Notes under the pieces: generated by a model
What the model was told of the DNA's origin: nothing
The model's input: only the letters and a program-made list of their open reading frames with translations
The model's database searches: none
Translations under genes and position numbers: made by a program
NCBI GenBank assembly: GCA_910583615.1
Contig: CAJTXP010000038.1
Location: forward strand, 1 to 41,195
Source of the DNA: an uncultured Lachnospiraceae bacterium
GTDB taxonomy: Bacteria > Bacillota > Clostridia > Lachnospirales > Lachnospiraceae
Reading direction: 5' to 3'
Length of the DNA stretch: 41,195 nt
Part shown: piece by piece, positions 7,519-18,139 of the stretch
Layout of the letters: each line of letters starts with the position of its first letter
How positions within the stretch are numbered: position 1 is the first letter of the stretch

Positions 7519-9554
7519 AGAGAAGATGCCAGTAAAGCGGTCAGTGACTGAAACTCTCTGATACAGGCGCTGCAGGTATTCCCCTGACACAGATAGTAGG
7601 CGGCGCCTCTGCCAGGAATCGGGTAATGCCCGGTAAAAGGTGCAGTGCGGGCAAGCTGCTCCTGATTTTCCGGGTTCAGGAACAGGACGGTCAGCCCTGG
7701 AATATAATTCCGCCGGAGAAATTCCGTCAGTTCTTCCGGCGTGTCCTGATCCGCAGAGACGCAGACCAGCTGTGCGGAGGGGTAGAGGACGCTGCACATG
7801 GCAGACAGTGCAAAGCAGTGTCCGGACGGGTGCATATCGGCTTCTCCGGCAAGGCAGCGCAGGACAGTTTCCTGCTCCCTGCGCCAGCATTCTTCCGCGG
7901 TCAGATCAGCCAGAAGAGACAGAACCAGCAAAGCGGCGGAATTGCCGGAGGGAAGCGCCCCGTCCCAGGTTTCCTTCGGGCGGCTGATCAGCGTTTCTGC
8001 ATCACTGGCATATAGATAATATCCGCCCCGTTCCCGGTCGGAGAACCATCGGATCATCTGTCCGGCGATACAGGCTGCTTTTTCCAGATATCCGGCATCC
8101 CATGTGGCCTGATACAGCTCCAGAAGCGCCCAGCCGTAATAAGCATAGTCTTCCAGATTCCCGGTGCCGGCAGCCTCGCCGTCCCGGTACCGGATATGGA
8201 GACGCCCGCCGGCATCCGTCAGAGCGGTTTCCAGAAACCGCTGTGCCTTTTTGGCGGCATCCAGCCAGGCAGGCTCCCGGCAGAGAAAGGACGCTCTTGC
8301 CAGTGCAGCGATCATCAGGCTGTTCCAGGAGGTCAGGATCTTGTCATCTTTATGCAGGGAAGTACGTGAAAGACGGTACGTATACAGCTTTTCACACAGT
8401 TTCTGCATCCGTTCGTCTTTCCATTCGCCTCCGTTCTGTTTCGGGAGATGAGGGATACTTTTTCTTTCGAAATTTCCCTCTTCTGTGATGCCGAAAAAGC
8501 GGCAGAAGTCTTCTCCGTCTGATTTTCCCAATACAGCGTATACCTCCGGAGGAGTCAGAGCATAGTATTTTCCTTCCACGCCGTCGCTGTCCGCATCCTG
8601 ACCGCAGAAAAATCCGCCTTTTTCCCCGGTCAGCTCCCGCAGCACATAGGAAACCGTTTCCCGTGTCACAGAGAGAAACAGCGGTTTCCCTGTGATCTGA
8701 TAAGCTTCTGCATATGCATAGATCAACAGTGCATTGTCATAAAGCATTTTTTCAAAATGGGGGATCCGCCACTGACGGTCCGTGGAGTAGCGGGAAAACC
8801 CGCCGCCGATCTGGTCATAGATACCGCCCTTTGCCATGTGTTCCAGCGTCTGTTCTGCAATTTTCATGGAATGTCCGTCGTGCTCCAGAGCGGCATACCG
8901 CATCAGAAAGGTCAGGTTGTGGGGCATCGGGAATTTGGGCGCCTGTCCGAATCCGCCCCATGCAGGATCATAGCTTTTGGACAGTTCGAAGGCAGCCCGC
9001 CTGAGAAGTATCCGGGAAGGTTCCCGGCGGGATGATTTTTTTTCGGAAGGTTCGTCCTGCGCACGCAGCCATGAAAGGACTTCTTCTCCGGTACGGGACA
9101 GCTTTTCCCTCTGAATGTGCCAGAGTTTTTCCACCTGTGCCAGAAGCTCCAGAAGTCCCGGGTGTCCACAGCGGGAATGTTTCGGAAGATAAGTGCCGGC
9201 ATAGAAGGGTTTTTGATCCGGCGCCATCAGGATGGTCAGCGGCCAGCCGCCGGAACCGGTCATGGCCTGGCAGACGGACATGTAGACTGCATCCACGTCC
9301 GGACGCTCCTCCCGGTCTACTTTAATACAGATAAAGGAACGGTTCAGGACCTGCGCGACCTCTTCGTCTTCAAAAGATTCATGGGCCATCACATGGCACC
9401 AGTGGCAGGTGGAGTAGCCGATACTTAAGAAAACGGGTTTATCTTCTTTTGCGGCTGTTTCAAAGGCGCGGCTGCACCAGGGATACCAGTTGACGGGATT
9501 GTCCGCATGTTGCAGAAGATAGGGGGATTTCTGGTTTTTTAACTGATTGGGCAT
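7515..9554 (-). CDS. Thioredoxin-domain protein of the YyaL/DUF255 family
   Basis: The 679-aa protein belongs to the DUF255/YyaL (human SPATA20-like) family. The N-terminal 160 residues form a thioredoxin-like domain starting LKNQKSPYLLQHADNPVNWY, with the CHWC redox motif and VDREERPDVD. The rest is an alpha/alpha six-barrel like that of glycosyl hydrolases and epimerases (PKFPMPHNL, GGGFSRYSTD, PHFEKMLYDNALL). The molecular function of the family is not settled. Length matches the family. An AAGGAG site precedes the start. It lies 58 nt downstream of rarA on the same strand, so both may share a transcript. Two further cysteines (CSAC) occur near the C-terminus. Confidence 0.9.
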   Translation of the reverse strand: MPNQLKNQKSPYLLQHADNPVNWYPWCSRAFETAAKEDKPVFLSIGYSTCHWCHVMAHESFEDEEVAQVLNRSFICIKVDREERPDVDAVYMSVCQAMTGSGGWPLTILMAPDQKPFYAGTYLPKHSRCGHPGLLELLAQVEKLWHIQREKLSRTGEEVLSWLRAQDEPSEKKSSRREPSRILLRRAAFELSKSYDPAWGGFGQAPKFPMPHNLTFLMRYAALEHDGHSMKIAEQTLEHMAKGGIYDQIGGGFSRYSTDRQWRIPHFEKMLYDNALLIYAYAEAYQITGKPLFLSVTRETVSYVLRELTGEKGGFFCGQDADSDGVEGKYYALTPPEVYAVLGKSDGEDFCRFFGITEEGNFERKSIPHLPKQNGGEWKDERMQKLCEKLYTYRLSRTSLHKDDKILTSWNSLMIAALARASFLCREPAWLDAAKKAQRFLETALTDAGGRLHIRYRDGEAAGTGNLEDYAYYGWALLELYQATWDAGYLEKAACIAGQMIRWFSDRERGGYYLYASDAETLISRPKETWDGALPSGNSAALLVLSLLADLTAEECWRREQETVLRCLAGEADMHPSGHCFALSAMCSVLYPSAQLVCVSADQDTPEELTEFLRRNYIPGLTVLFLNPENQEQLARTAPFTGHYPIPGRGAAYYLCQGNTCSACIREFQSLTALLASSL

Positions 9555-9612
9555 GGAGAACTCCTTTCGGCGGTCATGATAGATATGCTTAGTATGGCCT
9601 GCCTGAGGGATC

Positions 9613-10929
<1,317 letters not shown>

Positions 10930-11050
10930 GGTATTCTCCCTTTTCCGTAACTGTTTTATGCGAATGTCTGTTCTGTCTCTATCATAACGCATTTTTCAAA
11001 AAAGTACAATCTGTTCAGGATGCCTGTTTTACGATCCGGTATTATTACGG

Positions 11051-11257
11051 TTACTTTTCACGGGAGGCGGTCTGCGCCCTGGGCCTGTGTGCTCTGCAGC
11101 GCTGTGTGGACTGAAGCGGACAGCGGAGTCGTTTTGTCCGTCACAGACGAACGGACCTGTCCGAATGGGACGGACAAAACGGCTTCGGTGTCCGCTTCAC
11201 TCCATACGAGCGCAGAACACACAGGCCCAGGGCGCAGACCGCCCACCCCATGAAAAG
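11051..11257 (-). mobile_element. Foldback MITE-like element, copy B
   Basis: This copy begins TTACTTTTCACGGGAGGCGG and ends CCACCCCATGAAAAG, with arms GGTCTGCGCCCTGGGCCTG and CAGGCCCAGGGCGCAGACC that pair perfectly. It has the same orientation as copy A. The right terminus has decayed (AAAAGGCAG instead of AAAAGTAAC), and no convincing 9-bp duplication is visible. It sits between rarA (minus) and the UbiA-like gene (plus), so it is part of a divergent promoter region. Confidence 0.85.
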
Positions 11258-11369
11258 GCAGCCTCTTATCTGCTCACTGCGGGCGTTCTGGTAATGTTGT
11301 GCTTCTCTTTCCGGACGGAATATTGTATACTGATAACGGAATCATAAAGATACTGCCGGGAGGTTTATT

Positions 11370-12269
11370 ATGTTTCGGAGACTGTCCGTTTATTTTAAAG
11401 AAATGTATCCGATTGTGCCCCGGTTTCTGCTGGGGCTTATCATATTTGGAGAGATCCATTTCATAATTCTGTTAAATGCCGGGATCCGAACCTTCCGTCT
11501 CGGATTCCAGGAGCTGATCGGCGGTTTCACGGTATTCAGTTTTCTTCTGTGGCTGCGGATCGCAGATGACTTTAAAGATTATGAACTGGACTCAAGGCTT
11601 TTTGCGCACCGTCCGCTGCCGTCCGGCAGAGTTCATAAAAAGGATCTGGCTGTTTTTGTAGCAGCACTGATTGCAGTGACTGTTCTTCTGAATCTGTGTT
11701 TTATGAACAATTTCGGGTTCTTTCTTTTTCTATATATCTATGGAACATTGATGTCTCTGTGGTTTTTCAGTAAGAAAAAGATACAGAAGAGCCTTCCGCT
11801 GGCGCTTGTCACCCACAATCCGGTGCAGATGATCATGAATGTGTATATCATTTCCTTTACCTGCTTTAAATATGAACTGCCGCTGTTTACATGGGTCAAT
11901 TTTCTCGCCGCGTGGACGCTGTATTTTCCGGCGCTGATCTGGGAGATCTCCCGCAAGATCCGGGCGCCGGAGGACGAGACGGAATATGTCACCTATTCGA
12001 AACTGTTCGGATACAAAAAGCCCGTGCAGTTTGTTCTGATTCTGACGTGGGTGGACATTGTCACCAATTTTCTTCTGGTGTGGAACTTAAATAAGCTTAC
12101 GGTTGCGGCGCTGTTACTGGACGTCTCCTGGATGACTATAAAATTTCTGCAGTTTATCAAGGATCCGACACGGTTTGCGATCGTGGATAAAGTGGAACGT
12201 TATACCTACATCCAGGAATCGCTGATGCTTTTGACCATACCGGTCTATCTGCTGTGGGGGAAGCTGTAG
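11370..12269 (+). CDS. UbiA-family prenyltransferase-like membrane protein
   Basis: The 299-aa, multi-spanning membrane protein resembles UbiA prenyltransferases, which attach an isoprenoid chain from a prenyl diphosphate to an aromatic or polar acceptor. The first Asp-rich motif is visible as RIADDFKDYELD followed by HRPLPSGRV, and the second appears as EISRKIRAPEDE; both bind Mg-diphosphate in the family. About seven to eight hydrophobic segments are present. GGGAGG precedes ATG 11370, and TATACT at 11326-11331 is a possible -10 box. The next gene begins one base after its stop. The acceptor and prenyl donor cannot be inferred, but co-transcription with a dikinase, an acyl ligase and an acetyltransferase-like gene suggests one biosynthetic pathway. 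Confidence 0.78.
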   Translation: MFRRLSVYFKEMYPIVPRFLLGLIIFGEIHFIILLNAGIRTFRLGFQELIGGFTVFSFLLWLRIADDFKDYELDSRLFAHRPLPSGRVHKKDLAVFVAALIAVTVLLNLCFMNNFGFFLFLYIYGTLMSLWFFSKKKIQKSLPLALVTHNPVQMIMNVYIISFTCFKYELPLFTWVNFLAAWTLYFPALIWEISRKIRAPEDETEYVTYSKLFGYKKPVQFVLILTWVDIVTNFLLVWNLNKLTVAALLLDVSWMTIKFLQFIKDPTRFAIVDKVERYTYIQESLMLLTIPVYLLWGKL

Positions 12270-12270
12270 T

Positions 12271-14691
12271 ATGATCATTGATTCGGGTAATTATAAAAAT
12301 CATGCATTGGGTTCCAAAGCAGAAAACCTGTTCCGGCTTCTTGAGAACGGGTATCCGGTTCCGCGTTTTTTCTGCGTGGGCGAAGACTTTCAGGACGAAG
12401 AAGTCATGGATTATCTGGACCGGCATTTTCCCGGGACGCCTTTCTTTTCCGTGCGTTCCTGCGCATCGGCGGAAGACGGAACGGAATATTCTTTTGCAGG
12501 GCAGTTTCGGACGTTTTTAAGAGTGCGGCGGGAGGAGATCGGCGTCTGCATCCGAAAGGTGCTCTGTGGAACAGAGACGGATGAGGTCCTGGAGTACTGC
12601 TGCCTTCACCATATAAAACGGGAGAAGATCCGCATGCATGTGATCGTTCAGGAGATGATCGAAGCGGACCGGTCCGGCGTGCTGTTCACAGTCAACCCGC
12701 AGGGAATCCTGAATGAGTCTGTGATTGTTGTGGGAGCGGGGACAGGGGATCAGGTGGTGGAGGACCGGACGGATACAACGGCCTATTATTATAATCAGAC
12801 GGACCACAGCTGTTATTATGAACAGACCGGGGGTTCGCCGCTGCTTGGTGAAGACGAGATCCGTAAGCTGCTTCTTGTATCCGGACGGATCCGTAAGCTG
12901 TTCCGGACGGAATGCGACATGGAATACGCCATAAAAGACGGCAGGATCTTTCTTCTTCAGGTGCGGCCGGTGACGGCGCTGAAAAAGAATGCGCCGGTCA
13001 TCATTCTGGATAACAGCAATATTGTGGAAAGCTATCCTGGAATCACCCTTCCTCTGACGCAGAGTTTTATCCGGGAAGCCTATTATCAGGTGTTCAAAAG
13101 TCTGCTGCTTCGCCTGACCGGTGAACTAAAGACCGTCCGGAGGATGGACGAAGTTTTAAAAAATATGGTGGATATGGCCAACGGGCGCGTCTACTACCGT
13201 ATCAGCAACTGGTATGATGTGCTGTGCCTGCTTCCGTTCAGTAAAAAGATCATACCGGTCTGGCAGGAAATGATGGGAGTGGGAGAGAAGGCGGTAAGTA
13301 CCGGCCTGCAAAAGAAAGCCGGAGTGTATACAAAAGCGAAGGTTTTTGTTTCCTTTTTCCGGCTGCTGTTGACCTGTCCGAAGGAGATGAAGCGACTGGA
13401 CGGGTATTTTGCAGAGATCATCCGGCGTTTCGAATCCATGGATACCGATACAGAGAATAATCAGGATCTTTTGGCATATTATCATACACTGAAGGATATG
13501 ACGGTAAAACGGTGGGACCTGACGCTGGTAAACGATATGTATGCCTTTCTGTTTACCGGGCTTCTGAAAGCCCGTCTGAGGATGCGGCGTGTTCCGGATT
13601 ACGAACTGGCGGCCAGCCGCGCCATTTCCGGTTTCCATTATCTGGAAAGCCTTGGACCCGTTCAGGAGCTGTACCGCCTGGCAGAGCAGGCGGCGGCAGA
13701 GGGGAGGCTGGAAGAGCTTGGGAAGATCCGGACCCGGGAAGAATATGACAGATATACAGACCATGCGGATTCTTCTTTTGTCCGTCAGATGCAGGCGTAT
13801 ATCCGGAAGTTCGGAGATCGGAACGTAGAGGAGCTGAAACTGGAAAGCAGGACCTTCCGGACGGATCCGGCGCTGTTGGTCCGGCGTATCCTTCAGTATG
13901 CGGATGTTCCTGATGCGGACAGAATACATACGGCGCAGAAGCAGGAAAGGCTGCATCTGGACCGGCTGTCCCGGTTTCTGGCAGGCCGCGCGGCTCTGGG
14001 CATCTGCAACCGGGAAAAGTCCCGTCTGAACCGGAGCCGTTTATACGGAATGATGCGCACGCTTGCAGTTCAGATGGGAATCAATCTGCATGGCAGAGGA
14101 CAGATGGAAGAGCCGAGGGATATTTTCTGGCTTGGCATTGAGGAAATCGAAAGGGCATCTGCCGATTCTTCATGGAAGCTACAGGAGATGATTGCCCAAA
14201 GGAAAGAAGAGTATGAAGGCTTTCGCTCGCTTCCGGCCTGGTCCCGGCTTGTTTTTTCCGGAAAAGTGGTGAACAGACATCCGACAAAGGCCCGGAGTCA
14301 GAAGAATGTGAGGGAAAAGAGCGTCTTTACCGGTACGGCCTGTTCGCCGGGGACTGCAGAAGGCGAAGTGCTGCTGGTGGGGGAAACGTCGCTGGAAATG
14401 GATACAAAAGACCGGATTCTGGTCACCCGGATGACGGATCCCGGATGGGTGTTTCTGATCGCCGGCGCCAGAGCCATTGTCTCTGAAAAGGGTTCTCTTC
14501 TGTCTCACACGGCCATCATCTCCCGGGAACTTTTAAAACCTGCCGTCGTGGGGATTCCGCATATTACGGAATATCTGAAGGATGGAGACCGCATACGGGT
14601 TGACGGAGATTCCGGGACGGTGACGCTTCTTGGAAGAAACGGCGGTTTTTCTGTTTCCGGAAAGGAAAGAACATATGAAAACGATCAGTGA
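12271..14691 (+). CDS. PEP/pyruvate-binding dikinase-like enzyme with rifampin-phosphotransferase domain order
   Basis: The 806-aa protein has an N-terminal ATP-grasp domain of the PPDK/PEP-synthase type (about 1-235): GSKAENLFRLLENGYPVP, FFSVRSCASAEDG, SGVLFTVNP and LLQVRPVTAL. Residues 240-700 form a long middle domain beginning NIVESYPGITLPLTQSF. The swivelling phosphohistidine domain is at the very C-terminus (about 710-800), with the expected catalytic His746 in SLLSHTAIISREL. In PEP synthase the His domain is central and a TIM barrel follows; here the barrel is missing. The order ATP-grasp, acceptor domain, His domain is that of rifampin phosphotransferase and YvkC-like proteins, which pass the beta-phosphate of ATP to a small molecule. 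The substrate is unknown; a metabolite of this operon is the natural suspect. Confidence 0.8.
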   Translation: MIIDSGNYKNHALGSKAENLFRLLENGYPVPRFFCVGEDFQDEEVMDYLDRHFPGTPFFSVRSCASAEDGTEYSFAGQFRTFLRVRREEIGVCIRKVLCGTETDEVLEYCCLHHIKREKIRMHVIVQEMIEADRSGVLFTVNPQGILNESVIVVGAGTGDQVVEDRTDTTAYYYNQTDHSCYYEQTGGSPLLGEDEIRKLLLVSGRIRKLFRTECDMEYAIKDGRIFLLQVRPVTALKKNAPVIILDNSNIVESYPGITLPLTQSFIREAYYQVFKSLLLRLTGELKTVRRMDEVLKNMVDMANGRVYYRISNWYDVLCLLPFSKKIIPVWQEMMGVGEKAVSTGLQKKAGVYTKAKVFVSFFRLLLTCPKEMKRLDGYFAEIIRRFESMDTDTENNQDLLAYYHTLKDMTVKRWDLTLVNDMYAFLFTGLLKARLRMRRVPDYELAASRAISGFHYLESLGPVQELYRLAEQAAAEGRLEELGKIRTREEYDRYTDHADSSFVRQMQAYIRKFGDRNVEELKLESRTFRTDPALLVRRILQYADVPDADRIHTAQKQERLHLDRLSRFLAGRAALGICNREKSRLNRSRLYGMMRTLAVQMGINLHGRGQMEEPRDIFWLGIEEIERASADSSWKLQEMIAQRKEEYEGFRSLPAWSRLVFSGKVVNRHPTKARSQKNVREKSVFTGTACSPGTAEGEVLLVGETSLEMDTKDRILVTRMTDPGWVFLIAGARAIVSEKGSLLSHTAIISRELLKPAVVGIPHITEYLKDGDRIRVDGDSGTVTLLGRNGGFSVSGKERTYENDQ

Positions 14692-16105
14692 ATATTTAAA
14701 TGAGGATTACGGCAAATGGGCGGACCGTCCGTGGATTCATACCAGACAGGGGGACGGCTGGCAGGCCTGTACATTTGGCGGGGCCATCGACGAGATTCGA
14801 AGCCTTTCCAGAACGCTTCTGAAGAAGGGGTTTCAGAATAAGAATCTGATGCTGTGTTCTGAAAATTCCAGAGAGTGGTTTCTTCTGTATCTTGGCATTA
14901 TGGGCTATGTGGGAACATGCGTGCCGGTCGATCCCACCTGGACAGAGTATGATCTTTCACATACGCTGTCGGTGATTCCGGTATCGGCGGTCTTTTATTC
15001 CCGGAAACAGAAAAACCGTATGAGGACGATGAAAGAGGAACATCCGGACGTCTCCTGGTTCTGTATCGAAGATGCAGTTCCCCTTCTGATCAGGGAGGGG
15101 CAGGCGCCCGGCTGTCCGCCTGCGGGCAGGGAGGATATGGACCGGACTGCCATGATCCTGTTTACTTCCGGCACTACGGATGTACCAAAGGCGATTCCGC
15201 TCACGCAGAGAAACCTGTTTGCCAACTGGGATACGCTGTATCGGCGGACGCCCATGACAGAATGCGACGTTTCCTGCGTATTTCTGCCGTTTCATCATGT
15301 CTATACCGGAGTGGCGAACCTGCTGTATACGATCATCTCCGGCATGCAGCTGTTTCTCTGCACGGATCGGAAGCGTATGATACAGGATCTTCTGGAAGTG
15401 CGTCCGACCGTCGTCTGTACCGTTCCGCTGTTTCTGTATCGGATGTATGACGCCATGACGGATGAGCTTCTGGAGGCGCTGCGCCATATCCGGTTCCTGT
15501 ACTGCGGCGGGAGCTTTACCGATCCGGCCGTGAAACGGTATTTTATCCGGCAGGGCGTCTGTCTTCTGGAAGCTTATGGAACGACGGAGACCTCTTCTGT
15601 CATTGCCCTTGCCGTCCCGGGGGATCCGGATCTTGTTTCCAACGGAGTGGTTTTTGAAAATCTGGAAGTCCGGATTCTGGATCCCGATGAAGAAGGAATC
15701 GGCGAGATACTTGTAAGAGGGGAAAGCGTATCGGGCGGTTATCTGGATCAGAACGGCTGTTATTCGGAATTCGACCAGGACGGTTTTTATCATACCGGTG
15801 ATCTGGGAAGGCTGTCGGATACCGGACATCTGTATCTGAAGGGCCGGAAAAAGCGCATGATCCTGACGGCCAACGGCAAAAATGTCTACGTGGACGAACT
15901 GGAGGAGCTGATTCTGAAGCATCCGAAGATTAAAGCGGCGAGGGTTTTCGAACAGAATTATCATCCTGCTGCAACCGTAACCAGCGACCTGCCGGAAACA
16001 GAGGTACAGGCGTATATGGACCAGGTGAACCGGTGTCTGCCGCCCTATAAGCAGATCCGGAAAATATACATAAAACCGGATCTTCCGGAAGGGAGGATCA
16101 AATGA
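14675..16105 (+). CDS. AMP-forming acyl-CoA synthetase/ligase-like protein
   Basis: The 476-aa protein belongs to the ANL superfamily, which activates a carboxylate as acyl-AMP and then forms a thioester. The phosphate-binding loop LFTSGTTDVPKAIPLT is near residue 162, the adenine motif EAYGTTETSS near 305, YHTGDLGRL near 375, and the hinge GRKKRMILTANGKNVYVDE near 390. The protein ends LPEGRIK, so the lysine normally found in the A10 motif (GK) is replaced by Arg and the C-terminus is abrupt. It starts inside the last codons of the dikinase gene (17-nt overlap), and the GNAT gene overlaps its stop by 4 nt, so translation is probably coupled. The carboxylic acid substrate is unknown; fatty acid is plausible with the fab operon nearby. 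Confidence 0.85.
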   Translation: MKTISEYLNEDYGKWADRPWIHTRQGDGWQACTFGGAIDEIRSLSRTLLKKGFQNKNLMLCSENSREWFLLYLGIMGYVGTCVPVDPTWTEYDLSHTLSVIPVSAVFYSRKQKNRMRTMKEEHPDVSWFCIEDAVPLLIREGQAPGCPPAGREDMDRTAMILFTSGTTDVPKAIPLTQRNLFANWDTLYRRTPMTECDVSCVFLPFHHVYTGVANLLYTIISGMQLFLCTDRKRMIQDLLEVRPTVVCTVPLFLYRMYDAMTDELLEALRHIRFLYCGGSFTDPAVKRYFIRQGVCLLEAYGTTETSSVIALAVPGDPDLVSNGVVFENLEVRILDPDEEGIGEILVRGESVSGGYLDQNGCYSEFDQDGFYHTGDLGRLSDTGHLYLKGRKKRMILTANGKNVYVDELEELILKHPKIKAARVFEQNYHPAATVTSDLPETEVQAYMDQVNRCLPPYKQIRKIYIKPDLPEGRIK

Positions 16106-17172
16106 GTTATACCGTGTTGGAAATTTCCGGAAAAGAAGCGCTCATTCGTAAATTTCTGGAGCTTCCCGGCCGTCTTTATTCGAAAAAAGAGATCATGCAG
16201 CAGCCGGAAGAAGAGCGCAGAATTCTGGAAGGAACCCATGTGCTCAGCCATTATTTCACCGTGTTTCCCCTGCTTGTGCTGGATGAGGGCGGCACTGCCG
16301 TAAGCCGGGCGGTACTGACGGTCTATCCGGAGGACCCGGAAGCTTATCTCGGGTTTTTTGAAAGCGAAGATCTTACAGAGGCTGTAAAGCTTCTGCTCAA
16401 AAAGGCCGGAACCATTGCGGCGTCTCAGGGGTGTGTGAAGATTACCGGGCCGGTCGACGCCTCCTTCTGGATCCGTTATCGGTTCAAGGCGAACTGCTTT
16501 GAACATTCCTATACCGGGGAACCGTATAACCGGAGCTACTATGTACGACTGTGGCAGGAAGCAGGGTATGAGATTACAGAACGGTATTATTCCAATCATT
16601 ACCGCATAGTTGGGCGTACTTACCAGAATCCGGTATTTTCCTCAAGGCTTCAACAGAAACTTAAGGAGGGGTATGAGATCAAAAGCCCTTCCCCCAGGAC
16701 CTTTGCCTGTACGCTGGAGGAAGTTTATGATCTTCTGATTGAGCTTTACCGGAGCTTTCCGGTGTATAAGCCGGTCAGCCGGGAGGAATTCTCATCGCTC
16801 TACAGCTATCTTAAATCATTGATTCGCTGGCCCATGGTGAAAATGGCGTATTATCAGGGGAAAGCGGTGGGATTTTTCATCAGCATTCCTGACTATGGGA
16901 ATACCATCTATGGGAGGCTTTCGCCTGTGGATTATATCCGCATTCTGCGAAACCGCGTAAAACCGCGCTCCTATGTTATGCTCTACATGGGGATCGACGC
17001 CTCCCACCGGGGACTGGGAAAAGCCATGGCAGAAGCCATTAAGGAAGAACTTAAAGCCGCCGGCGTTCCCTCCGTTGGCGCGCTGATCCGTCAGGGAAAT
17101 GTCAATCGGGATTATTTTCAGGAACTGGTGGATTATGAATACGAATACGTGCTGCTTGGCAGATCCGTATGA
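16102..17172 (+). CDS. GNAT-family acyltransferase-like protein, YghO-like
   Basis: The 356-aa protein is longer than a single GNAT domain. The N-terminal half contains GFFES, KITGPVDASFWIRYRF and EPYNRSYYVRLWQEAGYEI, similar to the layout of E. coli YghO-type proteins. The C-terminal part has an acetyl/acyl-CoA binding signature (YMGIDASHRGLGKAMAEAI) followed by IRQGNVNRDYF. GNAT enzymes move an acyl group from CoA or ACP to an amine. Its start overlaps the ligase stop (ATGA), so it could use the acyl thioester made by that enzyme in an N-acylation step; this is inference. Some bacterial ceramide synthases are GNAT-like, but the similarity here is too loose to claim that. Confidence 0.7.
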   Translation: MSYTVLEISGKEALIRKFLELPGRLYSKKEIMQQPEEERRILEGTHVLSHYFTVFPLLVLDEGGTAVSRAVLTVYPEDPEAYLGFFESEDLTEAVKLLLKKAGTIAASQGCVKITGPVDASFWIRYRFKANCFEHSYTGEPYNRSYYVRLWQEAGYEITERYYSNHYRIVGRTYQNPVFSSRLQQKLKEGYEIKSPSPRTFACTLEEVYDLLIELYRSFPVYKPVSREEFSSLYSYLKSLIRWPMVKMAYYQGKAVGFFISIPDYGNTIYGRLSPVDYIRILRNRVKPRSYVMLYMGIDASHRGLGKAMAEAIKEELKAAGVPSVGALIRQGNVNRDYFQELVDYEYEYVLLGRSV

Positions 17173-17244
17173 CAGAGACGTGGAATAAGGACTTTGAAGG
17201 CGGCCGGGCACAGGGCGGGGCAGAAGGCAGATAAGGAGCATAAA

Positions 17245-18027
17245 ATGAGTGATTTCATAAAAATAGGCGTTTTCATCGTTACAGAGATTCTGATTATCCG
17301 GGTGGTCAATCTGATTTTCAGATTTATGTCAAAAAAACATAATTCCGTTCATCTGAGATTTACGAAGAGTGTGGTCAATGTCATGTTCAGCGTGGTTATT
17401 ATCTACAGTCTTCTACAGCAGTTTGAGGTGACGAGGGATATCAGCAAGGCGCTGCTGCAGAGCGGTTCCCTGATGGTGGCGATTGCCACTTTTGCAGCGC
17501 AGCAGGCTCTGGCCAATGTAATCAGCGGACTTTCCCTGTCCGTATCCAGACCCTATAATGTAGATGAAAAGATAAGAGTTGTTCAGGGCAGCAGCGTGAT
17601 TGCGGAGGGCATTGTAAAGGACATTACGATCCGGCATACGATCATCCGGCAGTTTAACGGGGAATGCTGTATTGTACCCAATTCCGTCATGGACGCCGCG
17701 GTGATCACCAATACCAACTTTATTGAAAATGTAGGAAATTTCATGGAGATCGAGATTTCCTATGATTCGGACATTGACAAGGCCATGCAGGTAATGCAGA
17801 GGATCTGTATAGAACATGAACTGACGCTGAATACAGAAGAAAATAAAGTATTTATCAAAACCTATACTTCAAACGGGATTGTTCTGAAGACGACCGTATG
17901 GACACAGAATCTGGATGACAGCTTTCAGGCATGCAGCGATATCCGGGCGGAGCTGGTGAAAGGATTCCGGGAGAATGGAATCACGATTCCGTATCAAACA
18001 GTGACTGTGCTGGGTAACGACCAGTGA
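17245..18027 (+). CDS. MscS-family small-conductance mechanosensitive channel
   Basis: The 260-aa protein has an N-terminal membrane segment (FIKIGVFIVTEILIIRVVNL), a second around residues 45-65, and the pore-lining helix with FAAQQALANVISGLSLSVSR. The beta domain follows, including VDEKIRV, EGIVKDITIRHTIIRQ and the family motif IVPNSVM. It opens under membrane tension to release osmolytes. AAGGAG at 17233-17238 supports ATG 17245. It lies 72 nt after the GNAT gene and before the fab promoter, so it may be the last gene of the preceding operon. Confidence 0.9.
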   Translation: MSDFIKIGVFIVTEILIIRVVNLIFRFMSKKHNSVHLRFTKSVVNVMFSVVIIYSLLQQFEVTRDISKALLQSGSLMVAIATFAAQQALANVISGLSLSVSRPYNVDEKIRVVQGSSVIAEGIVKDITIRHTIIRQFNGECCIVPNSVMDAAVITNTNFIENVGNFMEIEISYDSDIDKAMQVMQRICIEHELTLNTEENKVFIKTYTSNGIVLKTTVWTQNLDDSFQACSDIRAELVKGFRENGITIPYQTVTVLGNDQ

Positions 18028-18057
18028 CATTCCGGAAGAAAAACTGCGAACTGTGAC

Positions 18058-18112
18058 TTGACAAACCATTGGTTCCCGTATATACTTTACCCGAAATAGT
18101 TTGATAATCAAA
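18058..18112 (+). promoter_or_regulatory. fabH promoter with FabT-like operator
   Basis: TTGACA (18058-18063) and TATACT (18081-18086) are spaced by 17 bases, an almost consensus sigma-A promoter. Immediately downstream, TTTGATAATCAAA (18100-18112) is a perfect palindrome of the TTTGA-N3-TCAAA type, matching the FabT operator known from streptococci and lactococci. Placed just after the expected start of transcription, it would let a FabT-like MarR repressor block fab expression. No fabT gene is in this window. Confidence 0.8.
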
Positions 18113-18139
18113 ATAATATCGCGGAATAGAGGATGGAAA

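Noticed and set aside
14630..14674. Upstream in-frame extension of the AMP-ligase gene
   Set aside because: ATG 14675 follows a purine-rich ribosome site and gives the usual family N-terminus; the extension lies in the dikinase gene.
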